DNA of 64,000 nucleotides. It comes from Mesobacillus jeotgali. Its GTDB lineage: Bacteria; Bacillota; Bacilli; Bacillales; Cytobacillaceae. The notes beneath the pieces were generated by a model that made no database searches, had not been told where the DNA came from, and was given only the letters and a program-made list of their open reading frames with translations. Positions 7,775 through 16,541 of this stretch are shown piece after piece. The stretch spans positions 1,420,001-1,484,000 of the forward strand of contig NZ_CP109811.1 of NCBI RefSeq assembly GCF_014856545.2, read 5' to 3'. Positions within the stretch are counted from its first letter, which is position 1; each line of letters opens with the position of its first letter. A program made the position numbers and the translations under genes.

Positions 7775-9049
7775 CTAAGCTGCCAAATCTGTTAATGGTT
7801 GTACCTTCTTGGGACAATACGATTCGTTATGTCGTGCTATTCCTACAAAAACCCTAGCCAATTTACCGACCAGTTTCATAATGGATTTCATCTTTTTCAT
7901 TTTCTTAACTTTTACGTTGTTAGAGTGGAGGGTCTTAAATTCTTCATTGTTCACCACCAGGCTCAAAGTGGCAAGGTAAAGGAAACGCCTAAGCCTTGAC
8001 CTTCCTCGTTTTGAAAGGACTATTTTTCCTTTCCACTTCCCAGAACTAGCTTCAGAGAGATGGAGTCCAGCGTGACGAAGTAATGAATTGCCGTGTGAAA
8101 ATCCACTTAAATCGCCTGCTTCCCCTAAAATACCCGCTAATGAAATTTCACTAATTCCTTTGATCTTAAGTAGCTTATCTGCAAATGGAATTTTAGGTAG
8201 TTCTTCCTTGATTGCCAACTCCACTTTATCAAGTTGGTGAACCGCAAGGTCGTACTCTTCGAGTAATTGTTCTAGGTGGAATTTGTGAGCCTCTACAGCT
8301 TGTCTGGTACCGATAGATTTCCTGGCTACATTGAGAAGTAAATAGGCTTTCTTTAACCCAGGCTGCCTTTTCATAAGCGACTTCCAACCGGTCACAATCT
8401 CATCTGGCTTCAGGGATTCTAGTTCCATTGGGGTTGGAAAAAGCCGTAATGTTGCGATTGCCCCTTTGCAAGTTATGTCTTTAAAGACTTGTCTTAGTTC
8501 GGGAAAAACAATATCCACCCAGCGATTTAATTGATTAACCGAGCTTACAAGCCTTTTAACAATTACATCTCTGTTTGACATTAGAACCCTAAGTTTTTCA
8601 AATGGCTCAGAGGAATGTCTGACAAAGGAGTAGTAACCATTCTTCACCATGTCGGCTATGACTAGGGCATCTTTCTTATCACTCTTTGATTGCGTATTAT
8701 CACGATTTTCCTTATTCCTTTTGACTAAATGGGGATTAACTGTTACTACCTCAATATCACGCTTTATTAGCCATTTAGAAAGATTGATCCAGTAATGGCC
8801 TGTAGGTTCCATTCCGACAACGGTTTCCTCTAATCTATGTACTCTTTTAAGATTCTTAATCCAGTTTAATAGTGCTGAAAAACCGTCTTCATCGTTTTGG
8901 AAAGTGATTGGATCACCTACCACAATTCCTCGGAAATTGACCGCTCTGGCTACGTGGAATTGTTGGGCAATATCTACCCCAACGACAAGATGTTTGTCAG
9001 AAATTCTTTCGATTAGTTGATTTTGTTTGTCCTGCATTTTAAAATTCAT
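7775..9049 (-). CDS. IS110-family transposase (DEDD type)
   Basis: The 424-residue protein has the N-terminal RuvC-like DEDD domain ('VVGVDIAQQFHVA' with Asp, 'VVGMEPTGHYW' with Glu, 'SDKKDALVIADM' with the last Asp pair) and the C-terminal Transposase_20 region ('IKGISEISLAGILGEAGD', 'SGKWKGKIVLSKRG') with the catalytic Ser area. The length is typical and the frame intact, so it may be active. The ATG at 9049 has TTAGGAGG ten nt upstream. It catalyses bridge-RNA-guided strand exchange in this family. Confidence 0.9.
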   Translation of the reverse strand: MNFKMQDKQNQLIERISDKHLVVGVDIAQQFHVARAVNFRGIVVGDPITFQNDEDGFSALLNWIKNLKRVHRLEETVVGMEPTGHYWINLSKWLIKRDIEVVTVNPHLVKRNKENRDNTQSKSDKKDALVIADMVKNGYYSFVRHSSEPFEKLRVLMSNRDVIVKRLVSSVNQLNRWVDIVFPELRQVFKDITCKGAIATLRLFPTPMELESLKPDEIVTGWKSLMKRQPGLKKAYLLLNVARKSIGTRQAVEAHKFHLEQLLEEYDLAVHQLDKVELAIKEELPKIPFADKLLKIKGISEISLAGILGEAGDLSGFSHGNSLLRHAGLHLSEASSGKWKGKIVLSKRGRSRLRRFLYLATLSLVVNNEEFKTLHSNNVKVKKMKKMKSIMKLVGKLARVFVGIARHNESYCPKKVQPLTDLAA

Positions 9050-9626
9050 AGTAGGGGTTCCTCCTAAGGTTAGAGTTAGAGTCGTGTCTTACTCATATCT
9101 TACTGAGGATCCCTTTTTTTATCAAAGCTCAAAAATAACGCTCTACAGGAATGCTAAAGGGTGCGTAAGTTCAATAAGTTGTTCCAAATACAGCACGTAA
9201 CAAAAGTCCAAACCTTTAATTTTTACATTAAACCCATCATAATAACGATTATAGGTGTTTGGATATATTTGTAATCAATAAAACCGTAGCATATAATTAC
9301 TTTTGTAGCTTACTGAGCTTATTCTACAAAGGTGTAACATGGTAACTCACAAATGGCTGGGAGACATATGATGGTAAGTTTTTATTTTAACTACACCTGC
9401 GATTTTCCTATTAACATTAACTTATAATATCTTTTTTAGCTATAAAAGGGACAAATAAAATTAAGAATCATTTAATGATGTTACCAAATACATATTAGCT
9501 ATGAAAAGTGGAAAACGCTATGAGGAGGGGAATACCACTTATATTTAATTTCAAGTTTTAATATAGATGATGACTAAAGTAGAGTTATGGTTTTTTGTTT
9601 CAAATTAATTTAAAGGTTGTGAGAAT
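9050..9626. other. Intergenic: IS left end and upstream region of the SIR2 operon
   Basis: The first 70 bases carry the transposase ribosome site and probable IS end. The rest is AT-rich, non-coding and probably holds the promoter of the SIR2 operon. TTTGTAG (9302-9308) and CTACAAA (9324-9330) form a short hairpin, and AAGTGG/CCACTT around 9507-9540 another. No clear sigma-A -35/-10 pair was picked out with confidence. Confidence 0.4.
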
Positions 9627-12224
9627 ATGAAATTATTTACAGAATCTATTTACGATTACCTGTACCAGGGATTTCAGGCTAACAGTTCAAAACCAGAAGT
9701 ATCGGACTACCTAGAGTTAAATGATAATACTTTAGTCTTGTTACTTGAACAAACAGTATTTAAACGTATCAATCAGGGAACTGAATATGCTTATATCTTC
9801 TTGGATAGTCCAAATCGTAAATTTAGTTCTTCTTTAAAAAAAGAACTTCTATTTAAGTATTATTACATGTTGGTATTATTAAATTTTGAAAGATATGATA
9901 GGGAATTAATAGAAAAAAATTATTCGCGTGCACAACTGTACTTTGATGCAGACCTGCTTGGCCAAGAATGGGAGCAACGTTTTCTCTTGATAAGTGCTCT
10001 CTGCGGAACAGCCAGTAATCGGGTAATGGAAGGTATTAATCCGATTAAAGCACTAAAATCCTGGTTATCTCTATATAATAGCCCAAACAGTCTGGTATTT
10101 TCAGTGAATATTTATTTTGGTAGTTGGTGTGTAAAGAATGAAAACTTTAAGGAAGCAGAAGACTTATTAAGTAAAAGTCTATCCCAGGCAAGTTCTCCAG
10201 AACAATATGCTATTGCTTATAGTAACTTAGGTGCTTTGGCGTATTCTTTAGATGATTTACAGAAAGCCATTGAATTATATCAAAAAGCATTAATACACAT
10301 TGATGACGACAAAAACGGTAAACTGGGAAATGAAAAACTTCATATTATGCTATACGAAAACCAAAAAAACATTGAAATTCAAGAGGCAGCCCGAAAAGAT
10401 GAATGGTATTATCCTGATCAAATTCCTCTTAATGAAAATATTTTTGATTTTGCAAATCGGATGAGAAGGATAGGTTTGAATTATCTTACGGATGAGGTGT
10501 TTAATGAAAATATCAAAGGAAGAAATAGCTATAGGGCTTCAAATAACCTGTATGAATCTGTTCGATATCTAGAAAGGGCAGAACTGAGTTATCAACTATT
10601 AGGTGATGTTCAAGGTTTAAAAAAACTTTCCAAAGAACAAATGATGCATTTTTTAAATTCTGGAAGCGTTTTGAAGGAGGATGTCTTAAAAAGAATAGCA
10701 CTTGAACATGCGATACTAATTAATAACGATAAAACCATAAAAGGTTTAATTGGAGATAGTATCCCATTCAATACCTTAAAAGAAATAGGTGAATTTTGTG
10801 AATGGCTATTTGATTCTGGTGTGAATCGACTTACTCGTCTCGGCAGAGCACATTGCATAGGACTATTAGCTGATTACTTACCAAATAAGTTTGTAGAGCC
10901 GGCCTATCATGAGTTGTTAAAAACATTAGATGAGAAATGGTCCTTTACAAAGGATTTTGATTATAAACGAACTGCAATCGAGGCATTGAGAAGATTAGTT
11001 CCTAGGCTGAAGTCAAATCAAAAAAGTCATATTATACATAGAATCTGGCAAGCCTTCCTACAGGGACCTCATTTAGTAAAAGAACATGCTGCAAAAAATT
11101 TAAGTGAAATAAAAGACTGGCAGGGGTATCCTTCAATTTCTGATCTGAGTGGAAACATTAGAAACGAAATAGATAAAATTTCTAGTGACTCTTTAGAATA
11201 TAAATCGCTAATAATTCTGTTATTAAACATAACCAAGTTTGCAACGGAAGAGAAAAAAATAGAAATCACAAGATACCTTGAGGAAAAAAGTACAAATGGA
11301 AATTGGTATGCATCATCCATTGTTTTAAATTCACATTTAACTCCTTTTGCAAAAAAGAAAACAAAAGAGCAGGCAGTAATTGATGCAATAAAACAAGTTG
11401 AACAAGAAATTAAAGAGGAATCACTTAATAGCTATTCCATGAAATCTTATTTTTGGGGGGCAGTTTTAGCATTCTTACTGCCTTACATTGATGATTCACC
11501 CTTATTCAAAAGAGCAGAAGATATTTTATATAAATATATCGAATCCACTAATGTTATGTCTCTAAAACGTTCTGAAGCTGTTCAGGCTGTTTTTTACCTG
11601 TTAAAGAACCATCCAGATTTAAAACTTGATTTCGTTCGCTTACAGACAACCTGTCAAAATTGTTTAGATGATCCCAGAACGTGGTTAGACGAAAAGTCTA
11701 CTTTTTTAAGTAATGACCATTCCTTAGTTCCTGAAATTTTTAAAGTACTAAGCCAACTGGAAATCAGCGATAGAGAAGCAGAATCATTAATGCACAGCTT
11801 CCTCGGAGCAACATTAATGTTTGAGAAAGATAGCTTAAGTGATAGTTTAATTGCTATGACCACTTGGGCTAAAAGGTGGTATAAAGTACCAGCCATTTAC
11901 GCGCCAATTCTTGCAAGGATATATATGGAATGCAAAAATGATGATCCAGTGGTTCGTGCAGCAGCAATATATGGATTGTTGGAATTAGCAGAAATGGATT
12001 TTCCTGATGATGTTAATTGGTATTATGCTATGCACGCTATAAAAATTGGAAGCAGAGATAAATCCCGTAATGTTAGGTACAATCTTGCCAAAGGCTTAAG
12101 TAAATTAAAAGAAAAAGGTGTTAAAAGGACATCTGAAATAGATCCTTTTATAAATGAATTACATAGAGATTTGAGTTTTATTGTGCGGGAAGCTTCACAA
12201 GATGAAAAGAAGGTGCAGTCATGA
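9627..12224 (+). CDS. Large TPR/HEAT-repeat protein, partner of the SIR2 protein
   Basis: This 865-residue, almost wholly alpha-helical protein starts at ATG after AAAGGTTGTGAG. TPR-like repeats lie around residues 156-225 ('FKEAEDLLSKSLSQA', 'AIAYSNLGALAYSLDDLQKAIELYQKAL'). Helical HEAT-like repeats fill the C-terminal half (for example 'DDPVVRAAAIYGLLELAE' and 'DKSRNVRYNLAKGLSKLKEK'). No signal peptide, membrane segment, nucleotide-binding loop or nuclease motif is visible. It overlaps the SIR2 gene by ATGA, so the two are made together. In known SIR2 defence proteins such as DSR2 a helical-repeat part senses phage protein and controls the NADase; here the same roles may be split over two polypeptides. 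That role is inference. Confidence 0.75.
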   Translation: MKLFTESIYDYLYQGFQANSSKPEVSDYLELNDNTLVLLLEQTVFKRINQGTEYAYIFLDSPNRKFSSSLKKELLFKYYYMLVLLNFERYDRELIEKNYSRAQLYFDADLLGQEWEQRFLLISALCGTASNRVMEGINPIKALKSWLSLYNSPNSLVFSVNIYFGSWCVKNENFKEAEDLLSKSLSQASSPEQYAIAYSNLGALAYSLDDLQKAIELYQKALIHIDDDKNGKLGNEKLHIMLYENQKNIEIQEAARKDEWYYPDQIPLNENIFDFANRMRRIGLNYLTDEVFNENIKGRNSYRASNNLYESVRYLERAELSYQLLGDVQGLKKLSKEQMMHFLNSGSVLKEDVLKRIALEHAILINNDKTIKGLIGDSIPFNTLKEIGEFCEWLFDSGVNRLTRLGRAHCIGLLADYLPNKFVEPAYHELLKTLDEKWSFTKDFDYKRTAIEALRRLVPRLKSNQKSHIIHRIWQAFLQGPHLVKEHAAKNLSEIKDWQGYPSISDLSGNIRNEIDKISSDSLEYKSLIILLLNITKFATEEKKIEITRYLEEKSTNGNWYASSIVLNSHLTPFAKKKTKEQAVIDAIKQVEQEIKEESLNSYSMKSYFWGAVLAFLLPYIDDSPLFKRAEDILYKYIESTNVMSLKRSEAVQAVFYLLKNHPDLKLDFVRLQTTCQNCLDDPRTWLDEKSTFLSNDHSLVPEIFKVLSQLEISDREAESLMHSFLGATLMFEKDSLSDSLIAMTTWAKRWYKVPAIYAPILARIYMECKNDDPVVRAAAIYGLLELAEMDFPDDVNWYYAMHAIKIGSRDKSRNVRYNLAKGLSKLKEKGVKRTSEIDPFINELHRDLSFIVREASQDEKKVQS

Positions 12225-13612
12225 AAAGTGCTAGCACTAATATTACGCGGCAAGGATCACAGACAAGTGGAAGCATTCTTGCAACTATCTCTTCTTTAAA
12301 TTATACAGACCTTGGTTATCTAAATATTGAAATTGGTGAAAATCCTAAGGATACTGAAATGACTGGGTATATTAACCATCTTGGAAACTATGATAGATAT
12401 TTAGAAGGTAACTTCAGTATTCGATTTCTAGAAAACGATACATTAGTAGAATATATTAATTGTTATGCAATTGAATTAGAGCAGGATCAAGGTTTGCGTT
12501 TCATTGTACCGAAGGGGGATATTAGGGTACTTAAAGTTTCAAAGAATAATGAAAATCAAACACAAAAGATGATTAAACAAATTCAAAATTTAATGTCATC
12601 TCGGCAATATGGGAATATCGTTTTTGTTATGGGAGCTGGTGCATCTATTGATGTGTTACCAGGAGGCGCTGATTTATTGCGTAAGATGTTGGAAGCCGAT
12701 CCACACACAGAAATCTGTAGGTTTATTACAGATGTTTTCAAAGCTGATATTAAAAAAGAAGAGGTGCCTTTTCCTTCATTTAATCAGGTTTTAAACGTAA
12801 TTGATATAGCATTGGAGCGAGAAGAGGGGTTTAGTGCCGAATATTCCTTGGAGAGTCTCCGAAAATTGAAAAAAAATATGATTGGCGAATTACGAAAATA
12901 TTTAATAGATCGTGCTAACCCTAACGTTGACAACAGCTATACCGAATTGGCACAACAATTGAAGGCATTTAAAGAAAAATCCGGGAAAATAAGCTTTATT
13001 ACATTAAATTATGATTTATATCTGGACGAAGCATTGAATAAGGTTTTCGGTACTGAGTTTTTGGAGTATGTTCTTCCCTTTCAATCATTAAATGATAATG
13101 GTAAAGGTAATGATATACAAAATACAGGAGAGAAGGAAAATTTAAATAAAATAAAAATAATAAAACTACATGGATCGCTAGACTGGCTAATATGCCCCAC
13201 ATGTTTTAATGCTTTTAGAGTTTCGGAAAACTTGCATAAGGCACTTTCTAGAAGAACATGTCCTGCTGACCATACTGAGTTAAAAGAATTTTTGTTCCCG
13301 CCTACAAAAGAGCGTATCGAGGTACATAGTCACTGGACAAGCCTACAAGGTGTAGCTGACCAATTACTCCGTCAAGCTGACAAAGTGGTTTTTATAGGAT
13401 TCTCACTCTCGGAAGATGATGCACATTTTCGCTTTAAACTTAAAAAGCATCTACACCGACCTGAAAATCCTGTGTATATTCAAGTAGTTAGTAGAGAAAA
13501 GAAAGAGTTTGATATAGCTACCGATGCCGTTTCATGGAATTATTGGCAATTCTTTGGTCCAATTGATTATAGACCAATAGGCTTTAAGTTGTTCTCTAAG
13601 CACCCTTATTAA
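12221..13612 (+). CDS. SIR2-domain protein, predicted NAD+ hydrolase effector
   Basis: This 463-residue protein carries an unrecognised beta-rich domain at about 1-115, then a SIR2-like Rossmann domain. NAD-binding GAGAS is at 138-142, 'TLNYD' with the catalytic-type Asn at 263, 'KLHGS' with His 317, a zinc knuckle C325-x2-C328 ... C347-x3-H351, and the ribose-binding 'IGFSLSEDD' at 392-400. All key residues are intact. Proteins with this SIR2 class (ThsA, DSR1/2, AVAST, SIR2-HerA, SIR2-pAgo) deplete NAD+ on phage infection. The 4-bp overlap with the TPR/HEAT gene and the mobile-island setting support a defence effector. No member of a named system was recognised. Confidence 0.8.
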   Translation: MKSASTNITRQGSQTSGSILATISSLNYTDLGYLNIEIGENPKDTEMTGYINHLGNYDRYLEGNFSIRFLENDTLVEYINCYAIELEQDQGLRFIVPKGDIRVLKVSKNNENQTQKMIKQIQNLMSSRQYGNIVFVMGAGASIDVLPGGADLLRKMLEADPHTEICRFITDVFKADIKKEEVPFPSFNQVLNVIDIALEREEGFSAEYSLESLRKLKKNMIGELRKYLIDRANPNVDNSYTELAQQLKAFKEKSGKISFITLNYDLYLDEALNKVFGTEFLEYVLPFQSLNDNGKGNDIQNTGEKENLNKIKIIKLHGSLDWLICPTCFNAFRVSENLHKALSRRTCPADHTELKEFLFPPTKERIEVHSHWTSLQGVADQLLRQADKVVFIGFSLSEDDAHFRFKLKKHLHRPENPVYIQVVSREKKEFDIATDAVSWNYWQFFGPIDYRPIGFKLFSKHPY

Positions 13613-14054
13613 TCTATATTGAAAATTAACTTATGATTTGCCATAAGGAAAATGTGAAGACAATAAAATACTAATAAGTATACTTGGATATATTTGTTAT
13701 TTTTGCTAATCAAAATTATAATTGATATAGTAGCTTAGCCCATTGCTGGGAATTGTGCTATTGAGCAACCCACACATGGCTTGGTAGGGCGCATGGTGGG
13801 TTGTTTTATTTTGACTTTTATATATCCCCCCCCAGTGCCTAGAAAACGGCTAAATACAATAGTTTGATGTGGTGGCCTCATCTTTCCTACAAGAATTATT
13901 CAATAAAAGGTGTTGCGAATTTTATTTCTTATATTTTTAATATAAATTTAAGGACTTGAGAATTTACCTACAAATAACATGTTGTTCAGTATTGCTTATA
14001 ATGTTATTTATCCTAATAAAAAATATTTATTTATGCTCTGAAAGGACATTTAAA
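13613..14054. other. Intergenic after the SIR2 operon
   Basis: Apart from the terminator at 13761-13810 no gene or motif is evident. The stretch just before 14055 is very AT-rich and probably contains the UPF0489 promoter. A run of nine C occurs at about 13826-13834. Confidence 0.4.
13759..13812 (+). terminator. Terminator of the SIR2 operon
   Basis: CAACCCACACATG pairs imperfectly with CATGGTGGGTTG, followed by TTTTATTTT. Confidence 0.65.
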
Positions 14055-14907
14055 ATGAATAGATCGGGTACTAATTTAATTATTAATGACAAAAAATTAT
14101 ATATTTTTAATGAACATCATCATGTATTAGAGGCTTGGGCGAAATTTAGGTTGTTAAATGAGGTTGCTCCTATTTTAATCACACTTGATCACCATACTGA
14201 TACAATGCCAGCATTTAGGATGCATACTAAATTCGATGAAAAAAAAAACAGATTACCTAATTAGTAAAATCAACGTAAATAGTATGGAAACTATCCATGA
14301 AGCTATTAATAAATTACAAAATGATGAACATATTGACGCAGCTCTTAAATCTGACATCATCGCAAAAGCTTTTGTAATTTCATTTGATGGAACGAATAAC
14401 GATCCACCTTCAAAAGAAGAAGAACAATATCAGAATCAATTGATGTATAATATTATGTTTGGTAAGGACTGCCAATTAGTAAAACCAACTAGACCTTATA
14501 CATATCCTGAATCCAAACTTTATATTATTGAGAAAGGTTGTTTCATTGGATGTGATAAGAGACAGCATGATGACGAATGTGAGAGGGAACTCTATAAACA
14601 AATAATAGAGTCTAATAATTTAAATAATAAATTAGATATAATTAATGAAATGAACCCAGGAATAGTAAAGGATAACGAAATAGTAAGCGAGTACATATTA
14701 GATATTGATTTAGACTTTTTTCATACCATGGATTCTATACAACCTAAAGATACTGAAACTTTTTATAGATTAATAAGAAAGGCAAAAATAATAACTATTG
14801 CAATGGAGCCTGATTATGTTTCCAGATGGAAGGTTGATGATCATTCAATATCGAGTGAAAAGTTATTGGAACATTTATTAATCCATATTAAACGGGCAAC
14901 TACATGA
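14055..14907 (+). pseudogene. UPF0489 (peptide-arginase-like) protein, frameshifted at an A10 run
   Basis: ATG 14055 follows AAAGGA. The first frame reads 'LYIFNEHHHVLEAWAKF' and 'LITLDHHTDTMPAF' and ends at TAG 14264. The second frame continues from the poly-A run (about 14239-14248) through 'AFVISFDGTN' and 'YILDIDLDFFHTMD' to the stop at 14907. Together they give a near-complete UPF0489 protein of about 280 residues. The HHH, DHHTD and DIDLDFF motifs match the metal-binding arginase-like fold; some members convert peptide arginine to ornithine in RiPPs. No RiPP precursor is seen nearby. The break may be a real mutation, slippage or a homopolymer sequencing error. Confidence 0.6.
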
Positions 14908-15226
14908 TCTTATGGTACCGAATCATAATTTACAAAGTTGAATATGGGAACCAGATATAGTTTAATATTAATCATTAACTTTTAGTTAGAAAAAATTAAA
15001 TAACTAAGACTTAGTACCTAATTAGATACATAAGTAATTGTTTTGACAATTTTAGTTAACTTAGAAGTATCTAACGAAAATTGGGACAAGCGCTTTTCTA
15101 AAAAAGGGCAGTGTAACCATTGCTATTCAATATTTGAATAGCAATGGTATTTTCTTTTAAGGTCCAATTTCCTATTGGGTATGCGAGATGTTGTGATTTT
15201 ATAAAAAAATTCCTGTGTTTTCTTGA
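14908..15226. other. Intergenic between UPF0489 and LAGLIDADG genes
   Basis: AT-rich, with no coding signal. It contains the strong bidirectional terminator at 15116-15155. Confidence 0.5.
15116..15155 (+). terminator. Strong terminator, usable from both sides
   Basis: ACCATTGCTATTCAA (15116-15130) and TTGAATAGCAATGGT (15134-15148) are perfect 15-bp complements around a 3-nt loop, followed by ATTTTCTTTT. Confidence 0.8.
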
Positions 15227-16233
15227 CTATTCTTCGTACTTCCATGTTCTTCTTCTGATAATATCTTTTATTGTTGAATAACTTACTCCGTTTTTTATGG
15301 CTAGTTGTTTTTGAGGAGTTTTGTAATGGAGAAATTCCTCTCTAATGGCCTTGACTTTTTCAGAAGTTAATTTTGAAACTGGCGAGTTATCGCCACTTCT
15401 TAACTTTCTTAATTTAGGGTTCTCTAACCTTATTTTATTTGAGGCTCTTATTTTTTGTTTGTGTTCTAGGCTTTTTTTCTTACCCCGATGTGCAATACTC
15501 AACTTCTCTTTAGTAGTTGTCGTAAGTTTTCTTCCCGTCATAGATTTGCTCAATTCACACCAAAGCCTCATTTTACGTTCCTCCGCCAGTATAAAAGCCT
15601 TCTGCAATTCTAAATACTTGCCATATTTCCTTTCTAAGTAAACACTTGCATCAGCATATATCCAGTCCATTATGGTTTTAACGTAATTTATACCGCTAAT
15701 GGAACAATAATAGCAATTCCCTTTAGGAGTTACCTTTACTGTTGATCCCGTAAGATTCTTGAAAATACTTAATATATAATCACAAATATCTTTTGTTCCG
15801 ACAATATCAATTCTCCAAGTATTTCTTGTGGTACTAAGGCAGCCATCACCATCAAAGTAGCCGCGAACGTAGTGGTGAATTAAATCATGATCTATGTCTC
15901 TAAGAAAAGTTGCTTTGTAGGTTTTTAAGGGGACACATCCCAATGAAATTAAGTCATGCTTCATTTTTTTGCTATATATCCTAAATTCAGAATCGAGTGT
16001 TCTTTAGCTTTTAAATAAACAATTTTGTCCTTGATGTCATATGTAGCTTTAATACTTTTTTTAAATTTATAAAGGTGTTCTTTATCCTTTCTTGATAGAC
16101 TAAGTGTTATACAATTTCTACGATTTTCCTTGCTTACACTTCCGTCAGCTAAAATAAATCCAAGCCAATAAGCTTTTTCCTCTGTTGTAATTTTACCAAA
16201 GAAATTTTCATCTAATAAAAATTTTCTTATCAT
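15227..16233 (-). pseudogene. LAGLIDADG homing endonuclease, split at an A7 run
   Basis: Two abutting frames encode one protein. The first (16233-15961) holds LAGLIDADG motif 1, 'YWLGFILADGSV'; the second (15964-15227) holds motif 2, 'HHYVRGYFDGDGCL', and a C-terminal NUMOD/HTH-like tail ('KTPQKQLAIKNGVSYSTIKD'). The junction is a run of seven A on the coding strand followed by TGA; one base more or less would fuse them into about 335 residues. No intron or intein host gene is visible, so it is a free-standing endonuclease. Inactivation, slippage or a sequencing indel are all possible. Confidence 0.7.
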
Positions 16234-16263
16234 TATTTATTATTCCCCTAAGTACGATTTTTT

Positions 16264-16442
16264 TAGAAGCTTGTCATAAGTTCCTTAAGGGGTTTTATGT
16301 TGGTGCCAAATTGGTGCCATTCGATATATTAGGTCTAACCTATATTATTTTAAAATCAGGAAACCATTATAATATAAACGTTTTTCAAATAATAATGGTC
16401 TAACCTATCATATTTAATAATCTGGATCTCGCTTCATTCGCT
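16264..16442. other. Attachment-site-proximal region with direct repeats
   Basis: GGTCTAACCTAT occurs twice in the same orientation, at about 16342-16353 and 16400-16411, just inside the tRNA fragment. That is where integrase arm-type binding sites are expected. On the minus strand 16264-16324 reads 'EWHQFGTN...' to a stop, similar to the extreme C-terminus of phage integrases, but it is closed upstream after two codons. An integrase may once have lain here. Confidence 0.35.
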
Positions 16443-16484
16443 TTGACAGGGTAGAGGTCGCTGGTTCGAACCCAGTAGGAATCA
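16443..16484 (+). other. att site: 3' fragment of tRNA-Val(GAC)
   Basis: The fragment contains an anticodon loop TTGACAG (anticodon GAC), the 3' anticodon strand GGTAG, variable loop AGGTC, a T-arm with GGTTCGAACC, and the acceptor strand AGGAATC plus discriminator A. The 5' anticodon strand, D-arm and 5' acceptor strand are absent: the preceding bases do not pair. This is the classic trace of tyrosine-recombinase integration into a tRNA gene. The intact tRNA is not in the window. Confidence 0.75.
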
Positions 16485-16487
16485 TAC

Positions 16488-16528
16488 TAAAAAGCTTCAA
16501 TCCTTTTCTTAAGGGTTGAAGCTTTTTT
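16488..16528 (+). terminator. Terminator beyond the tRNA-Val fragment
   Basis: AAAAGCTTCAATCC and GGGTTGAAGCTTTT flank a short loop and T-run. It is probably the original terminator of the tRNA transcript and can also serve the opposing Mn-catalase gene. Confidence 0.75.
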
Positions 16529-16541
16529 GTCTTTGTATTTC

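Larger units (their letters stand above)
7400..9120 (-). mobile_element. IS110-family insertion sequence (ends approximate)
   Basis: The element is defined by the transposase at 7775-9049 and the long non-coding flank at 7400-7774. IS110 elements lack flanking target duplications, so the ends cannot be fixed by eye. A non-coding segment much longer on the 3' side of the transposase fits the IS1111 subgroup, whose bridge RNA lies downstream of the gene and whose ends carry subterminal inverted repeats. Confidence 0.65.
1..16484. mobile_element. Integrated genomic island (left end outside the window)
   Basis: The block is AT-rich and carries recombinases, an IS element, phage debris, a SIR2 defence-type operon and several broken genes. 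It stops at a 42-nt 3' fragment of tRNA-Val(GAC) at 16443-16484, after which ordinary Bacillaceae chromosome begins. Integration into the 3' half of a tRNA gene is the normal behaviour of tyrosine-recombinase islands and leaves such a fragment at one junction. The intact tRNA and the other junction are not in this window, so the size is unknown, and the region may be several nested insertions. Confidence 0.6.

Noticed and set aside
16264..16324. Functional phage integrase gene beside the att site
   Set aside because: Only about 20 codons resembling an integrase tail remain, closed by a stop upstream.
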